This document shows positions 7,700 to 16,369 of a stretch of 64,000 nt of DNA, in pieces. The stretch comes from Syntrophaceticus sp050949745 (GTDB lineage Bacteria; Bacillota; DSM-12270; Thermacetogeniales; Thermacetogeniaceae), in NCBI GenBank assembly GCA_050949745.1, contig JBMNGF010000005.1:35797-99796 (forward strand), written 5' to 3'. How positions within the stretch are numbered: position 1 is the stretch's first letter; each line of letters begins with the position of its first letter. A model generated the notes under the pieces. That model was given only the letters and a program-made list of their open reading frames with translations. It did not search any database and had not been told where the DNA came from. The position numbers and the translations under genes are program-made.

Positions 7700-9925
7700 A
7701 TGGAGCAAAATGTTTTGCGGAAAAAAAAGGCTTTTCAGTGGTTGATCACCATTATTTTTTGTGTTCTGATTCTAAGGTTGGGCTATCTACAAATTTTGAA
7801 TGCTTCTGCTTACCAGACGAAGGCGGAGCAGAACCAGTTTCGTATGCTCCCGATCTTTGCTCCCAGGGGAGATATCATTGACCGGGATGGTGAAGTGCTG
7901 TCCGCAAACCAGATTGTGAATACTGTTTCTATTATCAGACACCAAACCGATGAAGAAACCTTGGAGCAAACAATAAAAAAAGTGGCAGCTCTATTAAATG
8001 ACCTGTATCCGGAGATCAATGCCGATTATATTCAGGCGCTGTTGGATGAGCATCAAGAGCGCCTTTATGAACCAGTGGTGATCAAACGTGATATTCCCAT
8101 TGAGGTTGTAGCGCGCCTGGAGGAAAGAAGAGAAGAGCTTCCTGGTGTGGTCATCGATCAAGAGATGGTTCGCTATTATCCAGAAGGCACAATGGCCAGT
8201 CATATTCTCGGCCATATCGGAGAGGTCAGCAAGGAAGAATTAGATAAGGATGAGACATACAGGCAGGGTGATCTTACAGGTAAGTTTGGCTTGGAAGCCC
8301 AATATGAAGAATATCTGCGCGGGAAAAACGGTTTTCGCCAGGTTGAGGTGGATGTCAATGGGCGCCCTGTTTCCAATTCGGAGCTGAACAGGGTTGAGCC
8401 AGAGCAGGGGAACAACTTGGTGTTAACTATGGATTATGAACTGCAGAAAACCCTGGAAGAAGCTATTGACAATTCCCTGGAAGACCTGGGTAAAACTGCG
8501 GGGGCAGCAGTGGTGCTTGATGTGAAAACAGGTGCTGTATTGGCTATGACGAGTCGTCCAAACTTTGACCCTAATGATCTGGTGCCTCCTGTTTCATCAA
8601 AAGCTGTAGAGGAGTATTTAAATCCAGGGGCAGGCAAGAAGCCAGTTATGCAAAACAGGGCTATCAGCAGCAAATACCCGCCAGGTTCAACTTTCAAACC
8701 GGTGACTGCCCTTGCAGCTTTGGAATCGGGAAATGTAAGGTCTTCCGATGCTTTCCACTGCAGCGGCATCTGGTCGGAGACGAATACAAAATGCACCCGT
8801 TCCCATGGGCGTGTAGATCTATTTCGAGGAATGGCAGCTTCCTGTAATATTTATTTTATTGAAGTAGGAAGGCGCGCAGGGATCGATATGCTTGCCAAAT
8901 ATATAAATGAAGTGGGTTTGGATGAGAAAACCGGCATTGACCTGCCAGGGGAGGTTTCCGGAAGTTCCTCTAACCCGGAAAAGAAGAAGGCCTTACAATT
9001 ACCTATCCTGGATAAGTGGTATCAAGACAAGCAGAATGAAATAGAACAGAAGTATGAAGATCTGCTCAAAGGGGCAAGTACTGACCAGGAGAGACAGGAT
9101 CATCTTTTTCGTAAAAAGGATGAGCTGCGGGTTTTGGAAAATGAGTATCAGATCAAATACGACTATGAGGTCAAGTGGAGGCCACATGATACTTATATCC
9201 TGTCATTTGGGCAAGGGGCAAATGAGTTTACCCCTGTCGGCTTGGCTAATTATGTGGCTGCTATTGCCAATGGCGGCAAACTGATGCGTCCTTACCTGGT
9301 GCAGCGTATTGAGTCTCCTGATGGTAGGGTTATTTCAGAATTTGGACCGCACCAGCTGGATCAGATAGATGCTTCACAAGAAAATCTCGCTTTGGTCTGT
9401 GAAGCGATGAAGAGAGTAGCCCAGAGTGGGGGCACCGCCTACGGGGTTTTCCATGATTTTCCTATCGAAGTGGGAGCTAAAACCGGAACAGCAGAATCTG
9501 GATGGGGAAAAGAGATTTATCATGGAGTTTTTGTCGCTTTTGCTCCGGCAGATGATCCAGAGATCGCCTTTGCTGGGATAATTGAGGAAGGCTATCATGG
9601 CTCTACTTCTGCTGGCCCAATTGCAAGAGCGGTATTTGAAAAATATTTTGGGCTTGATGAAGATGAAGAAGAGGGATCTCAGGAGACTGAGAGTACAACT
9701 ACAGGCACACAGTCATCTGCAGATAACCAACAGTCGTCAACAGTGCAGTCAAATCCCTCAGCACCCAATGGAAACAATGGGAGTAATGGAAGCGGCAATG
9801 GAGGCGGCGGGGAAGATGATGAAGGAGAAGGGGAAGGGGAAGGAGATAGTTCTATTCCGGAAGATGAGGAATCATCGGAAGATGGAAACCCCCCGGGTGA
9901 TGAGAACCCTTCGGAAGATGAGTAA
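7700..9925 (+). CDS. mrdA: Penicillin-binding protein 2 (elongation transpeptidase)
   Basis: A class B PBP that cross-links peptidoglycan during elongation, partner of a RodA glycosyltransferase. It has one N-terminal membrane span (residues 13-29), the PBP dimerisation domain beginning APRGDIIDRDG, and the transpeptidase motifs S330-T-F-K, SCN and KTGT starting at K594. After the domain end (about residue 655) comes an 85-residue tail of S/T/N/G then D/E repeats. A lysine- and glutamate-rich insert (about 410-500) lies between the SCN and KTG motifs. Start ATG 7700 follows AGGTGA. It is the last gene of the mre group. Confidence 0.95.
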   Translation: MEQNVLRKKKAFQWLITIIFCVLILRLGYLQILNASAYQTKAEQNQFRMLPIFAPRGDIIDRDGEVLSANQIVNTVSIIRHQTDEETLEQTIKKVAALLNDLYPEINADYIQALLDEHQERLYEPVVIKRDIPIEVVARLEERREELPGVVIDQEMVRYYPEGTMASHILGHIGEVSKEELDKDETYRQGDLTGKFGLEAQYEEYLRGKNGFRQVEVDVNGRPVSNSELNRVEPEQGNNLVLTMDYELQKTLEEAIDNSLEDLGKTAGAAVVLDVKTGAVLAMTSRPNFDPNDLVPPVSSKAVEEYLNPGAGKKPVMQNRAISSKYPPGSTFKPVTALAALESGNVRSSDAFHCSGIWSETNTKCTRSHGRVDLFRGMAASCNIYFIEVGRRAGIDMLAKYINEVGLDEKTGIDLPGEVSGSSSNPEKKKALQLPILDKWYQDKQNEIEQKYEDLLKGASTDQERQDHLFRKKDELRVLENEYQIKYDYEVKWRPHDTYILSFGQGANEFTPVGLANYVAAIANGGKLMRPYLVQRIESPDGRVISEFGPHQLDQIDASQENLALVCEAMKRVAQSGGTAYGVFHDFPIEVGAKTGTAESGWGKEIYHGVFVAFAPADDPEIAFAGIIEEGYHGSTSAGPIARAVFEKYFGLDEDEEEGSQETESTTTGTQSSADNQQSSTVQSNPSAPNGNNGSNGSGNGGGGEDDEGEGEGEGDSSIPEDEESSEDGNPPGDENPSEDE

Positions 9926-10053
9926 TCCGGGGATTCTGGACAGGTTCAGGAAACAGATCGATAAAAGAGAAGAGCTGTCTACTCCTATATAAAGGATAAA
10001 GTTCCCTGATTGGACTTAGGGAGATTATGTCAAAAGGAAGCAGATAAGGATGG

Positions 10054-10084
10054 AAAAACGAGGAAAATTTTTATCGTTTTTTTA
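10054..10084 (+). terminator. Terminator between the mre and min groups
   Basis: AAAACGA pairs with TCGTTTT over a 12-base AT-rich loop, continued by TTT. It lies in the gap between mrdA and minC and suggests minC has its own promoter, which I could not place with confidence. Confidence 0.55.
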
Positions 10085-10164
10085 AGGTGAAGGCAGGAAT
10101 AGAAAAGCTTTAGATAGAAAATATTTACCTATAAGATGTGGGATTGGAGGGACAGCATCCGGAC

Positions 10165-11100
10165 ATGGGGAATCTTGTTACTATCAAAGGCAGTCGCTCC
10201 GGACTAATTATTAAACTGGATCCAAAAGAAGATTTCCACAGAGTCCTGAGGCGTTTTGCAACAAAACTTCAGGAAGTGGATGATTTTTTAGAGGGGTCGA
10301 CAGTCAGCATAGATGTCGGCACCAGGAATCTTAACTATCAGCAATTATTAGGCATTAGAAGAGTACTCGGATCCCACCAAATGCACCTGTACCGTATTGT
10401 TGCAGAGAATAGAGGGAAGTGTCAGGGGGGGGACAAAGTGGCTGAGGAAGCAAGAGAAAGTGCATTCTGGCGCAGCCGGAAAAAAAAGAAGAACCGTAAA
10501 ACCAAAGAGCAACTCGATGAGCAAGTCGAGGCTGAAGAGGAGACAGCTGCAACAGCAGAGGTTTCCCAGCTGTTGGAAGGGTCTATGGTAGAGTTTGTGG
10601 ATACAGTAGATGCAGTAGATGCAGTAGGGGAATCGTTAGAAGAAAAGGCTGAAGAGGAAGAGAAAGATGATATTCCGGTAATCCTATATACTCCGGTACG
10701 CCAGGCTCGAGATGATATTATTTCTCAGGAACAGACGATTTTGGTGCAGCGCACTCTTCGCTCAGGGCAGAGAATATTTTACCCAGGGAATGTGGTAGTT
10801 TTGGGAGATGTTAACCCAGGGGGAGAAGTGATAGCAGGGGGTAATATTATAGTCATGGGTACCTTTAGGGGTATTGCCCATGCCGGTGCATTGGGCAGAA
10901 TAGATGCAATTGTAGCGGCACTACGGCTGGAACCTTCGCAGTTGCGTATTGCAGGTTATATTACGCGAGCCCCGGAAGGGGATTATTCCACACCGTATCA
11001 GCCGGAAATAGCCAGAGTTCAGGATGGGATTGTCATTATTGAACAGTACCAACCAGGGTATGATCGCAATTACAGATGCGACAATAAAGGAGGATCATAA
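10165..11100 (+). CDS. minC: Septum site-determining protein MinC
   Basis: MinC blocks FtsZ assembly away from mid-cell and is positioned by MinD. The N-terminal domain begins LVTIKGSRSG and the C-terminal beta-helix domain shows repeated glycine steps (FYPGNVVVLGDVNPGGEV, then GRIDA). Between them, about residues 100-190, is a long charged linker (a basic run, then E/D-rich), longer than in most MinC proteins. I choose ATG 10165 with GGAGGG upstream; GTG 10138 in the same frame has no ribosome site. minD begins at the next base after the stop codon. Confidence 0.92.
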   Translation: MGNLVTIKGSRSGLIIKLDPKEDFHRVLRRFATKLQEVDDFLEGSTVSIDVGTRNLNYQQLLGIRRVLGSHQMHLYRIVAENRGKCQGGDKVAEEARESAFWRSRKKKKNRKTKEQLDEQVEAEEETAATAEVSQLLEGSMVEFVDTVDAVDAVGESLEEKAEEEEKDDIPVILYTPVRQARDDIISQEQTILVQRTLRSGQRIFYPGNVVVLGDVNPGGEVIAGGNIIVMGTFRGIAHAGALGRIDAIVAALRLEPSQLRIAGYITRAPEGDYSTPYQPEIARVQDGIVIIEQYQPGYDRNYRCDNKGGS

Positions 11101-11901
11101 ATGGGTGAAGTTTACGTAATAACTTCAGGCAAGGGTGGTGTAGGGAAGACCACTACAGCTGCTAATATTGGCACTTCACTAGCTATGCAGGGTTATCGGG
11201 TGGTGTTGGTAGATGCTGATATCGGGTTGCGGAATCTCGATGTGGTATTGGGGCTGGAAAACCGGATCGTTTACGATATGGTGGATGTAGCACACGGGCG
11301 CTGTCGTTTGAGGCAGGCTCTAATTCGGGACCGCCGTTTTGAAAATTTATTTCTTTTACCTGCTGCACAGACAAAAGACAAAACAGCGATCAATCCTGAT
11401 CAAGTGAAAGAACTCTGTGAGAATCTAAAAAAAGAGAGCGATTATGTGATCCTTGATTGTCCGGCTGGCATCGAACAAGGATTTCGTAATGCAACTGCCG
11501 GAGCTGACAAGGCCATTGTTGTCACAACACCAGAAGTGGCCGCAGTTCGTGATGCTGATCGCATTATCGGCCTTTTGGAAGCCTCGGAAATAAGGGATCC
11601 AATGCTGGTTTTAAACAGGATTCGAACCAAGATGGTAAGAACGGGTGATATGTTGGATGTTGACGATGTGATAGAGCACCTGGCCATTGAACTGTTAGGG
11701 ATTGTCCCTGATGATGAGTCTATAATTATTTCCACCAACAAGGGAGAGCCTGCGGTCCTTAATTCTTATTCTAAAGCAGGAGAAGCTTACCGTAACATTT
11801 CTCGCCGCATCGCAGGGGAAGAGGTCCCCTTGATGAATCTTGATGATGGGGGGGGCTTTATAAACCGTGTTCGACGCCTGCTGGGGCTAAGAACGGGTTG
11901 A
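11101..11901 (+). CDS. minD: Septum site-determining ATPase MinD
   Basis: A membrane-cycling ParA-type ATPase that recruits MinC and responds to MinE. The deviant Walker A motif GKGGVGKTT is at residues 10-18, with VDADIGLRNLD and LDCPAG (Walker B) after it, and a C-terminal amphipathic helix (about residues 251-264, FINRVRRLLGL) that targets the membrane. The start abuts the minC stop; the ribosome site AAAGGAGG lies in the end of minC. Typical length of 266 residues. Confidence 0.97.
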   Translation: MGEVYVITSGKGGVGKTTTAANIGTSLAMQGYRVVLVDADIGLRNLDVVLGLENRIVYDMVDVAHGRCRLRQALIRDRRFENLFLLPAAQTKDKTAINPDQVKELCENLKKESDYVILDCPAGIEQGFRNATAGADKAIVVTTPEVAAVRDADRIIGLLEASEIRDPMLVLNRIRTKMVRTGDMLDVDDVIEHLAIELLGIVPDDESIIISTNKGEPAVLNSYSKAGEAYRNISRRIAGEEVPLMNLDDGGGFINRVRRLLGLRTG

Positions 11902-11916
11902 TCGGAGGAGATACAA

Positions 11917-12192
11917 ATGCTAGAATTGCTGCAGCGAATTTTTCGTAGAGAAACGCAAAAATCCAGCAAAAATGTTGCTCAAGAAAGATTGCGTCTTGTA
12001 CTTATGCATGACCGTATGGATCTCTCACCGCAGGTGTTGGAAGAACTGCGAACTGATCTCATGAATGTTATTAAAGATTATATGGAGATCGATGAAAATG
12101 AGATGTTGATCAACCTGGAGCAAGACAATAAATGTGTTGCCCTTGTGGCAAATATTCCAGTGGTCAAAATGAAGAGATTGCCTAGCCACTAG
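11917..12192 (+). CDS. minE: Cell division topological specificity factor MinE
   Basis: MinE stimulates MinD ATPase and makes the Min system oscillate. The 91-residue protein has the N-terminal anti-MinCD segment (residues about 1-35) with QERLRLVLMHDR, and the topological-specificity domain after it (LRTDLMNVIKDYMEID). The start follows GGAGGAGA. minE beside minCD is common in Clostridia but absent from Bacillus subtilis. Confidence 0.95.
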   Translation: MLELLQRIFRRETQKSSKNVAQERLRLVLMHDRMDLSPQVLEELRTDLMNVIKDYMEIDENEMLINLEQDNKCVALVANIPVVKMKRLPSH

Positions 12193-12242
12193 AGTATAGA
12201 CTTCTCGTCCTTGATCTTCCTGATAGAAATAATGGACGTTAT

Positions 12243-12279
12243 CCCGGTAATGGATTATTATTATATTAGTCCATACGGG
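12243..12279 (+). promoter_or_regulatory. Hairpin just ahead of the rodA ribosome site
   Basis: CCCG pairs with CGGG and ATGGA with TCCAT around an AT-rich loop; the 3' arm directly abuts the likely Shine-Dalgarno of rodA. There is no T-run. It could tune translation or mRNA stability (inference). Confidence 0.3.
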
Positions 12280-12283
12280 AAGG

Positions 12284-13426
12284 GTGAGGCGGGAGTTGGT
12301 CTTTAACAAGCGCCTTTTTAAAAATCTTGATTATGTTTTAATAGGAAATATTATATTGATTATGGGTTTAAGCCTGCTTATCTTGAGCAGTGCCACTGCC
12401 AACATAACTGCGGACCCCCTGTTCTATGTGAAAAAGCACCTGCTTTCCATTGGACTGGGGGTTGTTTGCGCTGTTTTTATTATGACCATTGACTACAAAA
12501 AACTGATGAAGTATGACAAGTACTTCTATCTTTTGTTAATTATCCTACTGCTTGCTGTAGATATCAAAGGTATTGCTTCTCATGGCTCACAGCAGTGGCT
12601 TTCATTGGGCCCTTTTATTTTTCAGCCTTCAGAAATGGGAAAGCTCATGCTCATCATCTTCTTCGCCTCTTATTTTGTGAATAGGCAGGGAGAATTAAAG
12701 ACGCTCAAAGACCTGATCCCCTCATTTCTCTATTTTTCTGTGCCCTTTATCTTAATTCTTGTTCAGGATATGGGTACAGCCCTTGTTTATTTGGTGATCT
12801 TTTTCGGCATGCTATATATGGCAGGTGCAAAACCCAGCCTTTTACTGGGCATCATCGGTTCAGGCTTGGCTGTGGTGATTTTGGCTATTGGTCTGCACTT
12901 ATCTCCTCTACAACTTCCACTTCCCTTAGAGGAATATCAGATCAACCGTCTGACTTCCTTTTTGGATCCTTACAATGATCCACATGGCACCGGCTATCAT
13001 ATTATCCAGTCGTTAGTTGCTGTTGGTTCAGGGGGATTGCTGGGGAAGGGGCTTTATCACGGCACTCAGGTGCAGTTGAATTTTTTGCCGGAGCATCATA
13101 CAGATTTTATTTTTGCAGTGGTAGGGGAAGAGCTCGGCTTTGTAGGGGCAGCATTTGTCCTGTTGCTTTATTATATTTTGCTTTCACGTACATTAAAGGC
13201 AGCCGTTCAGTCGCCTGATCCCTTTGGAAGGCTTATTGTTATCGGGATTGTCTGTATGTGGTTGTTCCATATTTTAGAGAATGTAGGTATGGCCATCGGT
13301 TTGATGCCTGTTACCGGTATACCCCTCCCCTTCTTGAGCCATGGCGGCAGTTTTATGATTACCAACCTGATGGCCATAGGTTTAATATTAAGTGTTCAGC
13401 TGCGCAGGGAAAACATTCTCTTTTAG
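12284..13426 (+). CDS. rodA: RodA/FtsW/SpoVE-family peptidoglycan glycosyltransferase
   Basis: A SEDS-family membrane enzyme that polymerises lipid II. About ten hydrophobic spans are visible; family motifs include GSQQWLSLGPFIFQPSE, QDMGTALVY and the C-terminal GIPLPFLSHGGS. It probably works with the PBP2 encoded upstream. The start is uncertain: GTG 12284 has GGAAGG directly against it, whereas TTG 12296 in the same frame has GGGTGAGG at a better distance. RodA and FtsW cannot be separated by sequence alone; the mre/min neighbourhood favours RodA. Confidence 0.9.
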   Translation: MRRELVFNKRLFKNLDYVLIGNIILIMGLSLLILSSATANITADPLFYVKKHLLSIGLGVVCAVFIMTIDYKKLMKYDKYFYLLLIILLLAVDIKGIASHGSQQWLSLGPFIFQPSEMGKLMLIIFFASYFVNRQGELKTLKDLIPSFLYFSVPFILILVQDMGTALVYLVIFFGMLYMAGAKPSLLLGIIGSGLAVVILAIGLHLSPLQLPLPLEEYQINRLTSFLDPYNDPHGTGYHIIQSLVAVGSGGLLGKGLYHGTQVQLNFLPEHHTDFIFAVVGEELGFVGAAFVLLLYYILLSRTLKAAVQSPDPFGRLIVIGIVCMWLFHILENVGMAIGLMPVTGIPLPFLSHGGSFMITNLMAIGLILSVQLRRENILF

Positions 13427-13475
13427 TTATAACTAACCATTTGCGGCCATATATAAAAAACAGAGGTGGTTGCAA

Positions 13476-14132
13476 ATGAACAGGTCATTAGGTTATACAA
13501 GCCCCAAATCTGTACGGGTAGGTTGGTTTAAAAGCTTTTGCTTGCGCCTGGCAGCTGCCGTAATCATCTTTGGAGTGATTATCCTGCTTTCTGCTTCAGG
13601 TGGAGTTCCTGGGCAGGCTGTGCGTGATGGTGTCAGCTATCTGCTGATAAAAAACTATGATATTTCTGGCTGCGAAAAAAGTATTAGGGAAGTATTCAGT
13701 TGGCTGCCGGATCTATCTGTCCTGGGGATAAAGCGGGATTTAGAAGTGCAGGTCAGCACATCTGGAGACCTGGCCGGCCTACCGGTTTCAGGTAAGCTTG
13801 TCAGGGGGTTTGGCTGGCAAAAAGATGATGCAAATTGGCCGTACTATCATGAGGGGGTTGAGCTAAGTGTGGCCAAAGGCGCTCTTGTGCGTGCTGTGCT
13901 TCCGGGAAAAGTTGTGAGGGTTATCACCGATAAGGAGAGGGGTGGCGTTATAGTGATCGAACATGCCCATGATTGTGCCACCCTATACAGATGGTTAGAG
14001 GAATCTCGGGTAAAAACCGGCCAAGAGGTCATTGAAGGCCAGATCATCGGAACTGCTGCAGATACCATTATCCATTTTCAATTCCGTGAAGGAGATCGCT
14101 TAGTTGACCCTGTTTTACGACTTCAAGAGTGA
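13476..14132 (+). CDS. Degenerate M23 (LytM) membrane protein, SpoIVFA-like
   Basis: One N-terminal membrane span (about residues 22-42) precedes a LytM fold. The zinc residues are degraded: HPGxD reads HEGVEL, and the first histidine of HxH is replaced (IIHFQF), so it is probably not an active peptidase. In B. subtilis the gene between minD and rplU is spoIVFA, an inactive LytM-type protein that holds the SpoIVFB protease; the position here matches. SpoIVFB (M50 family) normally follows but is missing, replaced by two repeat elements. Start ATG 13476 follows GAGGTGG. Confidence 0.7.
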   Translation: MNRSLGYTSPKSVRVGWFKSFCLRLAAAVIIFGVIILLSASGGVPGQAVRDGVSYLLIKNYDISGCEKSIREVFSWLPDLSVLGIKRDLEVQVSTSGDLAGLPVSGKLVRGFGWQKDDANWPYYHEGVELSVAKGALVRAVLPGKVVRVITDKERGGVIVIEHAHDCATLYRWLEESRVKTGQEVIEGQIIGTAADTIIHFQFREGDRLVDPVLRLQE

Positions 14133-14149
14133 GAAACGGGATAGAAACG

Positions 14150-14212
14150 GGTGCCTGGCACCGTGAGAAACAGAATAATCAAATGACAACAAATCAAACG
14201 GTGCCAGGCACC
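14150..14212 (+). repeat. 63-bp palindrome-ended repeat, copy 1
   Basis: Ends GGTGCCTGGCACCGT and ACGGTGCCAGGCACC are inverted repeats of each other, and each end is itself nearly palindromic. The centre is an A-rich stretch (GTGAGAAACAGAATAATC...). No coding capacity. Near-identical units occur at 14346, 18684, 39632, 48235 (reversed) and 53151. It looks like a small non-autonomous element of the REP or MITE kind. Confidence 0.85.
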
Positions 14213-14345
14213 CCAGATCTCTTGGTTATATTTTATTATGGATTTCCTTATTAAGGGGAGAATAATAAAAAGTCTTTAGGAAGATGATTAAAAGCTAGTT
14301 AGCTAAAAGATGCAATACAGATAATGTCAGGTTTGGAGAGAAACT

Positions 14346-14408
14346 GGTGCCTGGCACCGTGAGAAACAGAATAATCAAATGACAACAAATCAAACGGTGC
14401 CAGGCACC
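14346..14408 (+). repeat. 63-bp palindrome-ended repeat, copy 2
   Basis: Identical over its full length to the copy at 14150, in the same orientation and 133 bases further on. The bases between the two units hold no gene. Together they occupy the place where spoIVFB is found in related gene orders. Confidence 0.85.
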
Positions 14409-14461
14409 CTGATCCCGGTTCTGATGTTCTGTTCAATTTATTTATTTCAGGAGGCCAATTT

Positions 14462-16369
14462 GTGGATATAGAGCGAGTATTGTTGGAAACGATCTTACCT
14501 CAGGTACGAAAACCTGCTCGGTATCTAGGTACTGAGTGGAATGCTGTTCACAAAAACTGGGATGATGTATCGGTAAGGATGGCTTTTGCCTTTCCCGATC
14601 TTTATGAGGTAGGGATGTCTCATTTGGGGTTGCAGATTTTGTACGGTTTGGTTAACAGCCAGGAAGATTATTTAATGGAGAGAGTATTTGCACCGGCACC
14701 CGATATGGAAGAGGAACTGCGCAGAGCAAAGGTGCCGTTGTTTAGCTTAGAATCCCATAAACCCCTGCAAGATTTTGATGTAATCGGGTTTACATTACAG
14801 TATGAGCTGACATTTACTAATGTGCTCAACATGCTGGATCTGGCAGGCATCCCGTATCGTACAGGGGAACGGGGTGATGACCAACCTCTGATTATCGCCG
14901 GTGGGCCTGCTGCCTTGAACCCAGAGCCACTTACCCCTTTTATCGATGCTTTTTTGATCGGAGAGGGTGAAGAGGCGATTTTGGAGGTACTGGAGCTGGT
15001 GAGAGAGAGCAAGGGCAGCAGTATGAGGGGGTCCCGTTCCAAACTGCTGGAGCGTCTTGTAGAGATTCCCGGTATCTATATTCCTTCCTTTTACAGTGAG
15101 GAATATCCGAGAAAACCCCTGCACCCTCAGGCACCACAGCGGGTGCAGAGGCGTGTCCTGGATAAACTTGATCCTGCCTATTTTCCTACATCTCCTCTTG
15201 TGCCATTGGCTGAGGCTGTTCATGAGCGGGGTATGCTGGAGTTGTTTCGCGGCTGCACCCGCGGCTGTCGCTTCTGTCAGGCGGGGATGATTTACCGTCC
15301 GGTGAGAGAGAGAGCACCTGAGGTGCTTCTTTCTCAGGCTGAGGACATCATCAAAAACACTGGGTTTGAGGAGTTGTCCCTTATCTCTTTAAGCAGTCTT
15401 GATTACAGCAGTATCACGGAGCTGCTGCCGCGTTTGGCTGAGGGCTGTGAAACCACCAGAACAGGTCTTTCTCTCCCTTCACTGCGGGTTGATTCCTTTA
15501 GTGTGAAAACTGCTAAAGAATTGCCTGGCCGTCGGACAAGTGTTACCTTGGCTCCGGAGGCGGGGAGTCAACGGCTGCGGAATGTGATCAACAAGGGAGT
15601 TACAGAAAATGATTTGATGGAGGCAGTGGAGGCTGCCCTGGAGACAGGGTGGTTTGCAGTTAAACTATACTTTATGGTGGGCTTGCCTACAGAAAAAAAG
15701 GAAGATCTGGAGGGAATAGCAGATCTGGTGGCAAAGGTAGTAAAGCTGGGCAAAAGATATAGTCGGGGGAGAAAGAGGCCAAGGTTGACAGTCAGTGCTT
15801 CCTCCTTTGTGCCTAAAGCCCATACCCCCTTTCAGTGGGAGGGTCAGGATAGAAGTGAGCTTCTAGAGGAAAAACACAATTATTTAAGATCGCTGATCAA
15901 GAAAAGCAGAGCCGAATATAACTGGCACAATATAGAGATAAGCATGATTGAAGCCTGCTTTGCGCGAGGTGGGAGAGAGATGGCTGCTGTCTTGGAAGAA
16001 GCATTTCTAAGGGGCTGCCGTTTAGATAGTTGGACAGAGCATTTTAACATCCACTCCTGGCTGGAGAGTTTTCAGGCTGCCGGCATTGACCCTTCTGATT
16101 ATGCTACCAGGCGCTTTAACTATGATGATTTATTGCCCTGGGATCTGATCGATCCTGGAGTATCCAAGGATTTTCTGATCAGCGAACACCGCAAAGCTAT
16201 AGATGAAGAAGTGACTGTAGACTGCCGGGATAGCTGTGGTAAGTGTGGGGTCTGTACATCATTGGGGGTAATTACCCAACTGGCCAAGGAGGAGGGAAAG
16301 GGATGCCTAGGTATCGTCTTGAATATGCTAAAAATGGCACAGCTCGTTTTTTATCTCACCGTGAATTAA
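14462..16369 (+). CDS. B12-binding-domain radical SAM protein (TIGR03960 type)
   Basis: The 635-residue protein has an N-terminal B12-binding-like region (FPDLYEVGMSHLGLQILY; GGPAALNPEPLTPFIDAFLIGEGEE) and a radical SAM domain with the cluster motif CTRGCRFCQAG. The reaction is unknown; such genes consistently precede the DUF2344 gene and RNase G in Clostridia. GTG 14462 follows AGGAGG. A cysteine cluster (DCRDSCGKCGVC) marks the usual C-terminus, but the frame runs on and overlaps the next gene by 67 bases, so the last 20 or so residues may be an artefact of a lost stop or small frameshift. Confidence 0.9.
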   Translation: MDIERVLLETILPQVRKPARYLGTEWNAVHKNWDDVSVRMAFAFPDLYEVGMSHLGLQILYGLVNSQEDYLMERVFAPAPDMEEELRRAKVPLFSLESHKPLQDFDVIGFTLQYELTFTNVLNMLDLAGIPYRTGERGDDQPLIIAGGPAALNPEPLTPFIDAFLIGEGEEAILEVLELVRESKGSSMRGSRSKLLERLVEIPGIYIPSFYSEEYPRKPLHPQAPQRVQRRVLDKLDPAYFPTSPLVPLAEAVHERGMLELFRGCTRGCRFCQAGMIYRPVRERAPEVLLSQAEDIIKNTGFEELSLISLSSLDYSSITELLPRLAEGCETTRTGLSLPSLRVDSFSVKTAKELPGRRTSVTLAPEAGSQRLRNVINKGVTENDLMEAVEAALETGWFAVKLYFMVGLPTEKKEDLEGIADLVAKVVKLGKRYSRGRKRPRLTVSASSFVPKAHTPFQWEGQDRSELLEEKHNYLRSLIKKSRAEYNWHNIEISMIEACFARGGREMAAVLEEAFLRGCRLDSWTEHFNIHSWLESFQAAGIDPSDYATRRFNYDDLLPWDLIDPGVSKDFLISEHRKAIDEEVTVDCRDSCGKCGVCTSLGVITQLAKEEGKGCLGIVLNMLKMAQLVFYLTVN

